A stretch of 64,000 bases of DNA from Lytechinus variegatus. Its lineage: Eukaryota > Echinodermata > Echinoidea > Temnopleuroida > Toxopneustidae. The stretch spans positions 24,427,934-24,491,933 of the forward strand of contig NC_054743.1 of NCBI RefSeq assembly GCF_018143015.1. Direction: 5' to 3'. This document shows, piece by piece, positions 53,601 to 63,929 of the stretch (positions are counted from its first letter, which is position 1; every line of letters begins with the position of its first letter). Made by a program: the position numbers and the translations under genes. A model generated the notes under the pieces. It was not told where the DNA came from. It saw only the letters and a program-made list of their open reading frames with translations, and did not search any database.

Positions 53601-56600
53601 AGATTATCCTTTGTGCAAAATAACTACATGAATTGAATCAACATACCTAATGACTCATGAATAGAGTTATTATGCATGATTCTGGGGCAAAGGGTTCAAA
53701 AATTGATATTTCAAGATGGCGTCATATGGCAGCCATCTTGGATTTGACCTGAAGATGACATTATATTGCAAAATAGAAAGCAGAAATGGATTCTGCACAC
53801 CCCAAAACCCCTAAGTAGAGGTATTACTCGTCATTCTGGGGCAAGGGGAACAAAAGTCAATTTTTCAAGATTGCATATGGCGGCGATCTTGGATTTGACC
53901 TGAAGATGACCTTATATTGCAAAAATGATTACAGAAATCAGTTCTACACATCTCTAAACCCCTAAAACGAGTCATTACTCATCATTTTGTGCACAGGGGT
54001 TCAAAAGTTAGGTTTTCAAGATGGCATCTGGCGGCCATTTTGGATTTATGCAAATTAGCAAAATTGCCCAAACGGCAACTTTTGGCAACCAGGCTGAATT
54101 TGTTCTAGGACCCCTTAGGAACACGAATCAAGAAAAAAACTTCATCGGAAAGAACATTTCTAGGTTGGTGTATTGCGCCTATGAGACTGTCAAATCGACT
54201 AATGCACACAGGCAAGGGTCCGAAATGAAATGCACATTAACCCAGGATTTGTGTAGAGGTCACATTTCCATGTTTTTTTTTTTTTTTTTTTTTTTTGGGG
54301 GGGGGGGTTACCCCATGCTCCCAACAGTTTACACAGGCTTGTTATAAAAGACCTTGTAAGGCTGAGGTCACAACCAAACTCACTCCTCGGCGACCGAGCG
54401 GTGAGTTTATAGCCAATTTCGCCCGGGCACCGAGTTGTGGCCATCCGGCCGGGAACCACTTTTTTTAACCTGGCAACTGAGTGCACTTCGCGCGCTCACG
54501 AAGTAACTAAAAATTCTTGCTGGTGCCCAACCACGGCACGCCAGTGAGACCAATATACACTTAGAAAAAAAGCATATTGGGTCGAATTTTTACCAGCACG
54601 AGGGTAATTATGTCTACAACCAATATGTGACAGTAGTTTATCCAATGCGTGAAGCATATTGTCAAAGCAGCTAGCAATTACTTTATAATGGGAAATATTC
54701 ATTACACTGGATGAATAAAAATGCCCGAGAGAAATGCTCAATGTTTGTTGGACACATACCCTCATGAAGCATTTTATCCAATATGCTTTATAGAGTACGC
54801 GTATTAAATTTCATCCCCGAAATGTTCTATATAGGCCTAGGTGGCAATTTGCGCTCTATGAACATTTATTTTCCCCATAGTAAGAATCTTAGGTTTGGTC
54901 AGAAGTGGGTTATGTGATAGAGTCCCGCTCCCCATCAATAACCCCGCGCAGTGATTGAGCTTTTTGTTTCGCTGATCCTCTTTTAGCCCATAGGGTCATA
55001 ACGCGTTATGAATTAGATTGAGTACGCGCAAAATGAAGAGGTCTTTGCCACTTCATTTGTTGGTCCATTTTTCCTCATCACATTCAATGACAATGACATT
55101 TATTCCCATGTCACCCACAGAGTGGGTATTGGAGAAAAAAGTCCTACAAATGCACAAAATCATCAATAATATTTACAAATAATTTGTAAATCATTACAAG
55201 TAAAAATCATCAAAAATCAAATTTCAGCATTAAAATAATTTGATAATTGCGGTTAGAAATAGAATACCCTGAAGCTTAAAAATATAATCAAAACTAAAAT
55301 ATGATAGAAAAAAAGAAAAATGCAAGTAACGACATAGTCATATCGATGGCTATTATACCACAATTAAAAGTTTAGAAAATTAGGCCTACAGTTGAAATAA
55401 TGGATCAATGCCCTAACGCTTAGAAACCCCAGCTTTTAAAATTATAATTAGCATATACATATTATGTCTAACAGGGTAATGGCATCAGCATATCATTGGC
55501 TGTTATGCCACTAATCAATTAAAAACTCAAAATATTGCATTTTGAGCATAGGTTATTCAGTAACGAAGCATTGCAAAATGTAACGAGGTTGGATCACGTG
55601 ACTTGTTTTTGACAATTAAACAGCTAATTCATTTTGAGTCTATTCGGTCTTTCATTGTAATTTTTTTTTAAATGAAACTTTCTTTCTTTAGCAAAAGAAG
55701 GACAAATGCATAAATAGTTGAATTCATCACCAATTGATTGAAGGTTGAATAATTTACAAAGCCTCATGTTTCTTTGACGGTGTTCATATCTTAGTGAGAC
55801 AATAGGAAGGCGATGATTGCCACAACGAAATCTACAGAGAGTATTGTCTTTTTCTTTATTCATATTAATGACGTAACTTCCTAGACAAAGATTTTCTTTG
55901 AATATTCTACAGTTAACACATTAAGCGTTTTCATTTATGAACGTAAACCAATCATGCCAATTTGGCAATTTTGTGAATTCTTTATTCTTAGATCTACAGC
56001 TTGTTTTATCCAATTTCTGCAGTCTATCAAGAGTTTGCTTTATCTTTGTTAACCAACTTGTCTGATATATGCCTTGATCAGACAGTATCTTTCCAATCTT
56101 GTAAATCATACCAGGCATTTTTTGTTTTACTATTGTGAACCAATCCATAACAGAAGTTTATCGTTCTATTTTTCAATATATTCCTCTTATTTCAATCTTC
56201 CAAGTTCGCCTAAAACCATGCAGTTTCCCGTTGATTTATTACCTTTTTTCAACGATCGCGCAATGATAATGACAATGAATTTATTGACCCTTGTCATCCT
56301 TATTGGATATGGGAGCCATTTTCACAAAAGCTTTACAGTTTAGTCTTCTTTTCCATAAAATATTTACAGACTATTACAAAAGTGTATACAATGAAATATC
56401 TACAAGAAGAATAGAGAGAAAGAAGAAGACGTAGAAGAGGAGAAAGGAGGAGAAAAATAGGTAGGAGAAGATAATAATGAAAAAGTAGAGGAGGAAGAAG
56501 AAGAGGAAGAAGAAGAAAAGAAGACGAAGAAGACGACGACGACGAAGAAGAAAAGGCAACAAAGGCACCGATAAATCGGATCGTAGCAAACATAATAATA

Positions 56601-57959
56601 CAAAAAAAGAAGGTAAGAGAAAAAAAAGAGACGCAATGAAAAATAATCCCACGAGTTTGAATTTTCATTTCAATGAATTCAATATTTGCATAGCTTAAAT
56701 ACAAATAAATCGACAAAGAAGGAGAGAGAGAGAGAGAGGGCCAGAGTGAAAAAGGGCATTCTGATTAGAAAAAAGACGTCACACACACGTCGTATATATA
56801 CGAAAAACTAATCATTATTGCATGACAATATTGTACAAGGTTTAAACGGCTAACGGCTGGTAGTTTTAATGAGCTGGGTCTCTTTGATACGAAAAGTGTA
56901 TGTAAAGAGATTCAATTTCTATTAGAATCTTATTTTCGTTTATCCTTTTGGCAGAAATTATGATTTACCAATGGACCTGGTGTTGATTCTTATTCAAATC
57001 TCTCAATTCATTACGAAGATTAGAATCGTAATTTGGTTTAGCAGACTGAATTTCCCTTTAATATTTTTTTTTAAGATTTGAGAGTTCCTTCTGAACTGCA
57101 TTGAATTTGTTTTTCTTACTTAAATTCTTTAATGCGAAATATTTAGACCGCATTCTGGATTTTTACTGAACTTTTTTCATAGAAAAAAAAGGAATGCTTA
57201 GCATTGCGTCTACTTTTAAAATCGTTTTGTTTTGGATGAGAATTTGTTTTATATCTTTTTGACATATTATGTTAATAGCTGCGTTAAGATAAACATTTTT
57301 GATCGAGCACGTTACATGATCAGCATATTCCTGACAGATGTTTTTGCCTTCCAAGAGTCTTAAGTCTGGAAGTAAACTTTTAAGCGCGCTATTATCTAAA
57401 CTTTCTGTAAAACTTTTGATTAAACTCGCATTCCATCTTTGTTTAATGGATCCAGTCGAATCGAAAAATTTATTAGTGTGGTTACACTTCGTAATTCCGA
57501 AGGTCCTTTATTCCGAATGTTCGTAATTCCGAAACACGTAAATTGCCTATACCTCGATGATCGTTAATCCGAAAAGGAAAAAGGGTTCGTTAATCCAAAC
57601 ATTTGTGGCGTAAATGGCGTAATTCCGAAGGTTCGTTAGTCCGAAAACGAAATGAACAACGAACCTCTGCCATTTTACCTTTGCCATTTTTACCTTTGCC
57701 ATTTTTACCTTTGCCATTTTTACCGTTGCCATTTTTACCTCTGTCATTTTTACACCGAGCCGTTTTACTCACCAGTAACCGAGTTTACAAGAGGAGACAA
57801 CATTTTACACAACCTTCCCGGACCACATCCAACATCGAGCACGTCGTCGTTTTCATCGAAATCGATCCATTTCAAAGCTTCATCTCGGACTTGATTCTGG
57901 CCATAAACCGAACTTATCAAATCATATTCCCGTGCTAGTTCTACTGTTTCCGTATTCAT
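44478..57959 (-). CDS. Methyltransferase gene 4 (JHAMT-like), four exons, with C-terminal frameshift
   Basis: Join 57773-57959, 50580-50908, 45041-45176 and 44478-44652 (minus). The first three exons match gene 3 in length, phase and motifs: VLDVGCGPGR, GLDISHGMIEFAR, EDAQTFG, LSLCTLHWC, KPGG and LMGSVGFTI. In exon 4 one base is missing relative to gene 3 (CAAGTGCAAC against CAAGGTGCAGC). The frame therefore ends at TAA 44497-44495 after GEWNKLP, about 269 aa, instead of reaching the family end TIMATKE, which is still encoded in the next frame up to TGA at 44478. Either the C-terminus is altered, the copy is decaying, or the base is a sequencing error. Introns of 6.9 and 5.4 kb hold FB2 and FB1. 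Same class of predicted reaction as gene 3. Confidence 0.83.
44653..45040. other. Intron 3 of gene 4 with (AAT)/(GAT) simple repeats
   Basis: A 388-bp intron, much shorter than the 2.9-kb counterpart in gene 3. It contains ACTACTACTACT, AATAATAAT and GATGATGAT runs at 44770-44920. Confidence 0.75.
45041..45176 (-). CDS. Gene 4 exon 3 (136 nt)
   Basis: Acceptor GTCAAG before AATTGCGAC, donor GTCAAA A/GTAAGT. It encodes NCDYEVFPTRSTESFLDLMG and on to DVK with an intact frame. 136 nt, as in gene 3. Confidence 0.86.
45298..45488. mobile_element. Left half of a CTAAACAAG-family element split by FB1
   Basis: Starts CCCGGGAGGGGGG, then AATATATTGCTGTACACATG and CATGACC, then CCCCTAAACAAG phrases. 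The right half at 49818-50131 ends with the inverse of the same terminal wording. FB1 lies exactly between them. Confidence 0.78.
45700..47340 (+). repeat. FB1 left arm: 172-bp tandem array
   Basis: CCAAGATGG starts at 45802, 45974, 46146, 46318, 46490, 46663, 46835, 47007 and about 47175, a 172-bp period, plus a degenerate unit near 47337. Each unit reads GGCCATTTTCCAAGATGGCC, GCCATATAACATGTATTATA, TTAGGGGATGGAGAGTCCAA and ATAACCATGCTTTGATGTCG in order. Confidence 0.92.
48770..49560 (-). repeat. FB1 right arm: inverted 172-bp array
   Basis: The same unit in inverse orientation, with ATGGCGGCCATCTTG blocks near 48955, 49133, 49304 and 49474. Fewer units than the left arm, so the two arms have changed length independently. 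Confidence 0.9.
49818..50131. mobile_element. Right half of the element split by FB1
   Basis: CTTGGGGATAACTTGTATAC, GTTTGACCCCGCGATTGACC, GTGCACGCGCGGCC and the terminal CATGCATGTGTACAGCAATA then GCTGCCCCCCGGGGA, the inverse of the start of 45298-45488. Confidence 0.75.
50132..50579. other. Rest of intron 2 of gene 4
   Basis: No gene is seen. A G tract is at 50452-50463. The 98-codon minus frame at 50222-50518 has no recognisable domain. Confidence 0.5.
50580..50908 (-). CDS. Gene 4 exon 2 (329 nt)
   Basis: Acceptor TTTATGTGCAG before GCTTAGATATC, donor CTACAG/GTAGAT. 109 intact codons: LDISHGMIEFARIENSG, FFKEDAQTFGSHL, LSLCTLHWCSDKENVLKN and YQCLKPGGIFLLNF. LCTLHW replaces LTALHW. Confidence 0.88.
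51013..54200. mobile_element. Foldback element FB2 (3.2 kb) in intron 1 of gene 4
   Basis: AGTCGATTTGACA at the left and TGTCAAATCGACT at the right, then from 51033 and 54166 inwards closely inverted arms of about 700 bp. The arms are tandem units of 150 bp: AATGGCCGCC or its variants start near 51159, 51308, 51458 and 51608. On the right the inverse blocks fall near 53577, 53727, 53878 and 54030. Each unit also has AATCCAAGATGGCCGCC, TTGCCCCAGAATGA and GGTCATCTTCAGGTC. The centre holds a decayed LINE. Confidence 0.87.
52080..52960 (-). pseudogene. LINE reverse-transcriptase remnant in the centre of FB2
   Basis: Minus-strand pieces in order: LTRAIDLVSRSALFSLLQKI (RT motif usually TKAFDLVSR), then a gap, NTFHVSCLGRIMHVKWQDKV with KNTEALQR, RHLRWLGHVCPM and HPIDRSHLRFKDTCKYDIKL with FYGELL. 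These are the conserved blocks at the C-terminus of a non-LTR ORF2. Stops, frameshifts and deletions throughout; the YADD block is not seen. Confidence 0.8.
54201..55080. other. Intron 1 of gene 4, no gene seen
   Basis: A T22-G10 run at 54272-54307 and a GC-rich piece ACTCCTCGGCGACCGAGCGG (54380-54480). Frames in this region are chance. Confidence 0.55.
55085..56150 (-). pseudogene. LINE ORF2 C-terminus and 3' UTR
   Basis: Minus-strand frames: IKQTLDRLQKLDKTS (55921-56148), CVNCRIFKENLCLGSYV, then LCRFRCGNHRLPIVSLRYEH, CKLFNLQSIGDEFNYLCICP and SFAKERKF. The cysteine/histidine-rich segment after FRCGNH is typical of the C-terminal zinc-knuckle region of several LINE families. The 3' part (55085-55570) is AT-rich UTR ending near GGAATAAATGTCATTGTC. 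Confidence 0.78.
56400..56630. repeat. GAA/GAAGAC polypurine tract
   Basis: About 200 bp of GAAGAAGAAG, GACGACGACG and GGAGGAG on the plus strand. Serine/phenylalanine/leucine-rich frames on the minus strand (56333-56716) are by-products. Confidence 0.9.
56640..57480. other. Intron 1 of gene 4, no gene seen
   Basis: AT-rich DNA with a GAGAGAGAGAGAGAG run at 56728-56743. No repeat family or coding remnant was recognised. Confidence 0.5.
57484..57660. repeat. TTCCGAAGG array, second locus
   Basis: GTAATTCCGAAGGTCC, TTATTCCGAATGTTCG, GTTAATCCGAAAAGG and GTTAGTCCGAAAACGAAAT. Same family as 7313-7690, shorter and without the clear foldback. Confidence 0.75.
57661..57757. repeat. 15-bp tandem repeat, 15 bp from the gene 4 exon 1 donor
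   Basis: Six units of CTTTGCCATTTTTAC (variants CTCTGCC, CGTTGCC, CTCTGTC), ending ACACCGAGCCG. The donor of exon 1 is at 57771-57772. The inverse array starts at 63930. Confidence 0.88.
57773..57959 (-). CDS. Gene 4 exon 1 (187 nt)
   Basis: ATG at 57959 (minus) in context GCAAGATGAAT; donor ACTG/GTGAGT. Encodes MNTETVELAREYDLISSV, VYGQNQVRDEALKW and VLDVGCGPGR. No frame break. It lies between a 15-bp array on one side and, 180 bp upstream, a GCGCGAGCTGA-family element. Confidence 0.9.
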
Positions 57960-58139
57960 CTTGCTTTTTCAAATGGCTGAAATTTGTCGAGAAAGACTGC
58001 GGCTTCGTTGAAATGGTAAAACGCACGGGAAAGTTTGAAATTTTGGACACTCGTGAGTAGGGCCTATTGATCTTAGCATGCACTCTATGTATGTTTATTA
58101 GTGCGCATACAAAGCTTATACAGTGTGCAAGTGTGCGCG

Positions 58140-59483
58140 TACCGTGGGTCACAGCATGGGGGGGGGGGGCACCAGTAAAACTTTTGAGTCACTCAGTGAG
58201 CGCGAGAAGCGCTCAGTTGCCAGGTATACTGACCTAATAGAGACATTTTAAGGACATTGTCATTTAAATGGATATGTATTCCACTGATCACTTAATGTGA
58301 GCGCGAAGCTGAATTATTTGTATATTGACCCCAATCAGGGACGTTTGGACTATTTTTTAGGAATCCATTAAGAGTGTATATATTATCACCATATAGTCAT
58401 CTAATGCGTAGTGCCAAGGCGCATGCTGATTTTGTTAGAATTCTTATAAACACATGAAGCACTTGTCGTCATAAATCATGATTAACGTACGCATCTCACC
58501 TGAAAAATTTAGACCTGGAGAGGGACATTTAAAGGCTTAATTGTTTGTAGGAATTCACGAAGGCCATTAGTATTTCACTAAACGATGCGAGCGCGAAGCG
58601 CGAGCTGAAATTTTTGTACATATATTTATATATATATATTATATAATGAAACCCAAAAGGGGTATCTTAAGGACTATTTTTTTTTAAAGGAATCCATTAA
58701 GAGTATACATATCCGACCATAGTCTTATAATGCGAGTGACAAGTGCATGCTGAATTTGTTAAAATCATAATCTTAAACACATGAAGCACTTTTTGTAGTC
58801 ATTGCAATCATGATTATCATACGCAGCTCACTAATCAAATAATGTGAGCGTGAGCTGAAAATTTAGGAATTCAGACCTGAAGAAGGGCATTCTAAGGCTA
58901 TTTTTTGTAGGAATTCATGAAGACCATGCGTAATTCACTTACCAAATTATGCGATCTTCAGATCAGAAAAAGGGACATTTTAAGGACTGATTTTTGGAAT
59001 TTATGAAGAGCAGACATATCTCACCAATCCAATAATGCAAACGTAAGCACGGACAGGAAATGTTTTATACTGAGACCTTAAAATGGGGCAATCACTTTAA
59101 GTAGTCATGAAAAAGAAGCATATGTTACTACGTAAAACAATAATAATTTGCAGTGCGAGGACATATATTTGGTGTATATTGGTTTGAAAATGGGAGGATT
59201 TAGTACAACATGATTATATGTCTCGTTAAACAGACAATACGAGCACCCGGAACAATGAAGACATATGCCCTAATCAAATTGTTTCATAAAGTTATGATTT
59301 TTTTTGTAATATAACGTAACATAATTATAATATAATAACTTTATAATGAACAGTGATTTCTTTTTTCCCACTACGTTTCTCTCCCTTTCTCCCTCTTTTT
59401 CTTCGTTCCTCCATTATTTTTTGGCCAGCCGATGGGGATGGGGGGAGCACGCCCCCCGCATGCCCCCTGTAGTTACGCCACTG
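58140..59483 (+). mobile_element. CAGTGGCGT/GCGCGAGCTGA element directly upstream of gene 4
   Basis: Left G tract followed by CACCAGTAAAACTTTTGAGTC and AGCGCTCAGTTGCCAGGTAT as in 10851-12684. Several modules with GATGCGAGCGCGAAGCGCGA. Pyrimidine block CCACTACGTTTCTC, then CCCCTGTAGTTACGCCACTG at the right end. It begins about 180 bp upstream of the start codon of gene 4. Confidence 0.72.
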
Positions 59484-59789
59484 CAGCGTGCATACCAATA
59501 AACTATTCAGACATGACATTTGTTTGCTTTGATTCGTCCCGGGTCAAAAGGCTCAAGCCACCCCAAAGTAACCATACTGACAAGATTACAATAACAATCA
59601 ACATTATTAATATTTTTTGGGGTCTTGCCTGTACACAATCGTAAGTCACCCGTAGCGCGAGTCATCTTGATTCTTGTTGCACAGTGTTGATGCAATGCAG
59701 TTAGTCCAGGATAGAAGAGGTGTAACCTTGTTTTTTTATATATACAATATTTTTAATGGTTTCTTGTCAATTCGAGGTTGCTGATTACG
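59484..59789. other. No gene seen
   Basis: Short spacer between two elements with CCGGGTCAAAAGGCTCAAGC and a run of CAATAACAATCAACATTATT. No supportable feature. Confidence 0.5.
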
Positions 59790-61569
59790 AATCTGAATGA
59801 TGCCACTCGTGTAACCTTGAGCATTTTCCACAAATTGGCAAAATCCAATATGGCCGCCAAAATATGCAAATTACCCATAAAAATCCTAAAATTTTCCGCA
59901 CATTTGCTACGAAATGCATGAAATTGTGTGGCAGGAGTAAGATACCCTCTGAAAAATTAATTTTTGACAAAATATTTATTTTCCTCATATTCAAAATGGC
60001 CGCCAAAGTCCATTGAATACTCTATTAAGCACAATATAAAGAGGGAAAACTAGCTTTCGCAAAAGTGAGCACGAAACTGCAAAAAGTCGCGATGTATGAA
60101 CGAAGTGATATATGCAAATCATTATTACTAACGAGATATATCATTCATTATATCATAAATGGGAAGATTTCTGTATTTTGATATCTAAAATGGCCGCCAC
60201 TGGCCCAAACAGTATTGCGTACAATGGCAATGGGGGCCCCAAAATTCACAAGAGTGATCACTAAAATGCATATTATTAAGATTACACGAGTGGAATACTG
60301 ACTAAAAACATAACTGTTAACGAAATATATCATTAATATGCCATGTATTGTGATGAATGTTGTATTTTGATTTTCAAAATGGCTGCCAAAGGCCCTAAAA
60401 ATATTATGCACACAATGAGAAAGAGGGGCAAAGAAATCACAAGAGTGATCACTAAAATGCATATATATGTGATAAACTAATGGGATACGGTTTAAAAACA
60501 TTTTTTCTAACGAAATATATCATTCAGGTTAAAAGTTTGTGTTAAATACTGTAGTTTTACTTTCAAAATGGCCGCCATAGACATTAACAGTATTATGCAC
60601 AATGCAAAGTGGGAAACCAATATGAGCACCTGCATAAATGCAAGTATTAGTGATCTATGAGTAGAATTATTGCCCGAAAGCATAATTTATATTAAGAGAT
60701 ATCATTTATTCTGCAAGTTAGGTGATGAATACTGTTATTGGAAAGTCGAAATGACCGATACAGGCCCTTATGATATTATGCACAATGTGAATGGGAACAA
60801 ATTATTTCAACAGAATTTGGCTTTGCTTGGCCAAATGGTGATGTATAAGTGAAATATCGTCTGTAAACACGATTTATAACAAAATATATCATCTCTTATG
60901 TAATTTAGGTGATAAATACTGTATTTCAACATTCAAAATGGCTGCCATATGCCCTTTTTGTGAACATTATTTGTCTACACTCAAATTGTATATTATACGG
61001 TAAGGGCCTATGGTGGCCATTTTCAATTTAAAAATGCAGTGTTTATCACCTTAATCAAATACACTACATTATGATATATCTTGTTAGAAACCATGGTTTT
61101 AGACAACATTTCACCCTTGCATCAGAATTCACAATTATAGGCAATATTTAGAGTCAAACAAAGCCAAATTATGTCAAAATTATATGTCCAATGTTACAAT
61201 GTACATAATACTTTTAGGACCTATGGCAGCCATTTTGGATTTCAAAGTACAGCATTTATTACCTCCACAACCAATATGTGATTTATTAAGTTAGAAATCA
61301 TGTTTAAGACAATATTTCTACTCGCATATCACAGTCATATGCATTTTATGAATGTCACTCTTGTGAAAATTAGTTTCTCCATTCGCATTGTACATAATAA
61401 ATATAGGGATTATGGCGGCCATTTTGAATGTCAAAATACCGCATTTATCACATAAACGGCATATTGACATTGATGTTTTTAGTCACTATTCCACTATTTT
61501 ATCTTAATTATATGCATTTTAGTGCTCACTCTTGTCACTTTTTTTGCCCCGGCCATTGCCCTTGTACAT

Positions 61570-63785
61570 AATAAATGGATAAATGATGATTATTTGGTGA
61601 TAGCACGCGAAAGGGATTATTGTCGAAAGCAATTTAGAAAAACAAGATTAATTCATTGGTGGAATAAATTTCAGTCTTCCCGTAACAGAGCTAAAAACTT
61701 GATTAAAAATTTGAAAAAGAAGTATTATCAGGACAAATTTAAGGACTGCGAAAATGACAAAAAATAAAAATTAACTGGAACATTTTATCGAAGCTTCTAC
61801 CCAAGAAAAATAAAACCACGAGTCATGATGTTAAGATAACAATTGATGATGATCAAATACCTAACAATGAAATAGCTCACGTTCTAAACAAAGCCTTTAA
61901 TGAAGTCGGCTCAAGGTTGCAAACCCCTTCGAATAATTTATCGAAAGATTTATTAAACAATTTACAAACTCTTTTTATTCCAGATTGTGAATTTAAATTT
62001 TTGTGCAATCAAAAAGGAGTATGTTTTGAAAGAGCTATTACATATGGATTGTTCAAAAGCGATCGGATTAGATGGCATTTACCCTAAGTTTCTTAAGCTG
62101 GCAGCTGAGAGTATAGCTGGACCTTTAACCCATTTATTTAAAGCAACTTTACAAACAAGTGTTATTCCAGAAGATTTTAAGAGAGCAAGAATTGCTCCTG
62201 TACATAAGGGAGGATCTTTTGATATTGACAATTGTAGACCAATTTCTGTGCTTCCAGTCCTGTCCAAAATACTAGAGAGAGCAGTACATGATCAATTGTA
62301 TAAGTACTTAAATGTAAATGATCTACTTGCAAATTGTCAGTCTGGCTTCAGACCGTCTTATTCCACTGCCACTTGTCTAACTGAGATTACAGACTTTTTG
62401 TATGATAAGATGGACCGAAACATGTTACTGGTGGTATTTTCTTGGACCTACGCAAAGCTTTTGATGTTATTCCTCACAATTTTATACTTGCAAAACTTAA
62501 GTACTATGGTATTACTGGCGATGAATACAACTGGATGGAATCGTATTTAACAGACAGAAGGCAATTTGTAATGATTAACAATTGTCGCAGTGAATTTTAA
62601 AGATAAAATCAGGTGTTCCACAAGGATCTATATTGGGTCCATTGATATTTTGTATTTTTATTAATGACATGTGTAATTTGAAATTGCATGTACATTCTAA
62701 AATGTCTCTTTATGCTGATGATACCGCCATTTTTAATCACGGTGAATCAATTAAGGAGGTACAAAATTATTTGCAAGATGATTTTGATTCAATATGTAAA
62801 TGGTTAGACTTAAATAATGTGCATTTACACCCGCAAAAAACAAAAGCCATGGTATTTGGTCAAAAGAAAAAGTTGCTCATTTGCCAGTGAATTTCAGGAA
62901 CATACAATTAGAAAATGTAAAAAAGATTAAATACTTAGGTGTCATGCTCGATCCGGGCTTGACTTGGTGTGAACATATTACTAATATCGTTTGTAAAATA
63001 TCTCGAGCAATAGGTTGTATAAGGCGGATTAAGCATTTACTGTCCTTTGATATCATGAAGAAGCTGTACTTTTCTATGATTTTACCTTACATTGATGACT
63101 GTAGTACATCTTGGGGAAGCAGTGCAAAAATACATTTAGATAAGATACAAAAACTTCAAAATAAATATGGCAGGATGCTTTTGAAAAAAAAATTATAATA
63201 CATCACAAATTTCTTTGTTGCAGTCACTGAAGTGGCAATCAGTAGATCAGCGTATGAAATATCAGTGTGTTTTTGTATATAAAATAATGAACAATTTAGT
63301 TCCAAATTATTTAAAACCTTTAGTATGTAAACGGCCCGTGAAATACAGGACACGGTTTTCTTTGCGATGCCCCCTTCAGCTTCCCAAAGCTAGAACTGAA
63401 TATAAAAGAAAATCTTTTGCATATTTCGGACCCAAATTATTTAATGCACTTCCTTCAAATTTACAAGCCTGTACCTCCTTGTTAATTTAAAAAAAAATAT
63501 GCAAAGCCTTTCATACGAATTGATGAAGAGCCAAATAATATTCCATTGATTTACAATGCTATGTACTTGTATGTTTAAATTGTCACTTCTTTTTTTTAAT
63601 TGTTTCTGATGTTAATTAGTTTGTATTTTGTATTTTTGACGTAGATTGTTTTTTTATGATATATTTCATAGTTATCTTGACATGTATTTTAAACTGCAGG
63701 GCGCCTTTATAAAGCAGTTTTAAGAACTGAACAGGCCTACCCTGCAGTATAAAATAAATAAAACAAAATAAATAAATAAATAAAT
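61570..63785 (+). pseudogene. LINE retrotransposon, 5'-truncated, inserted in FB3
   Basis: The most complete RT in the window. In order: DYLVIARERDYCRKQF, LLHMDCSKAIGLDGIYPKFL, RARIAPVHKGG, CRPISVLPVLSKILERAVHD, SGFRPSYSTATCLTEI, FLDLRKAFDVIPHNFILAKL (first catalytic Asp), SGVPQGSILGPLIF, MSLYADDTAIF (catalytic YADD), KIKYLGVMLDPGLTW and YFGPKLFNALPSNL. At least four frameshifts or stops (about 61765, 62000, 62450, 62598, 62880, 63198). No endonuclease domain. 3' end CAGGGCGCCTTTATAAAGCA then an AAATAAATAAAT tail (63748-63785). Jockey/CR1-like by motif wording. Confidence 0.9.
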
Positions 63786-63920
63786 AATACTCTTTATGCC
63801 ACTGGTCGCCATTTTGAATGTTTAAATACAGTATTTATCACGTAAATTACATAAGATATGATATATTTTGTTATAAATCATGTTTCCAGACGATATTTTA
63901 CTCATACATCACCATCTGGC
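63786..63920 (-). repeat. Continuation of FB3 right arm after the LINE
   Basis: GGTCGCCATTTTGAATG, CAGTATTTATCACGTAAATT and GATATATTTTGTTATAAATC match the right-arm unit that breaks off near 61570. Confidence 0.75.
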
Positions 63921-63929
63921 CCGCTCGGT

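Larger units (their letters stand above)
59790..63920. mobile_element. Foldback element FB3, interrupted by a LINE; right end uncertain
   Basis: AAATGGCCGCC-type blocks start near 59846, 59994, 60187, 60378, 60567, 60745 and 60936, about 190 bp apart. The inverse (GGCGGCCATTTTGAATG) is at about 61010, 61226 and 61413, and again after the LINE at 63808. The units also contain AACGAAATATATCATT, TATTATGCACAATG and AGTGATCACTAAAATGCATA. The orientation switch is near 60970. The outer ends were not identified. Confidence 0.75.

Noticed and set aside
56333-56716. Serine- and leucine-rich 127-codon frame resembling a membrane protein
   Set aside because: Lies on the GAA polypurine tract; composition artefact.
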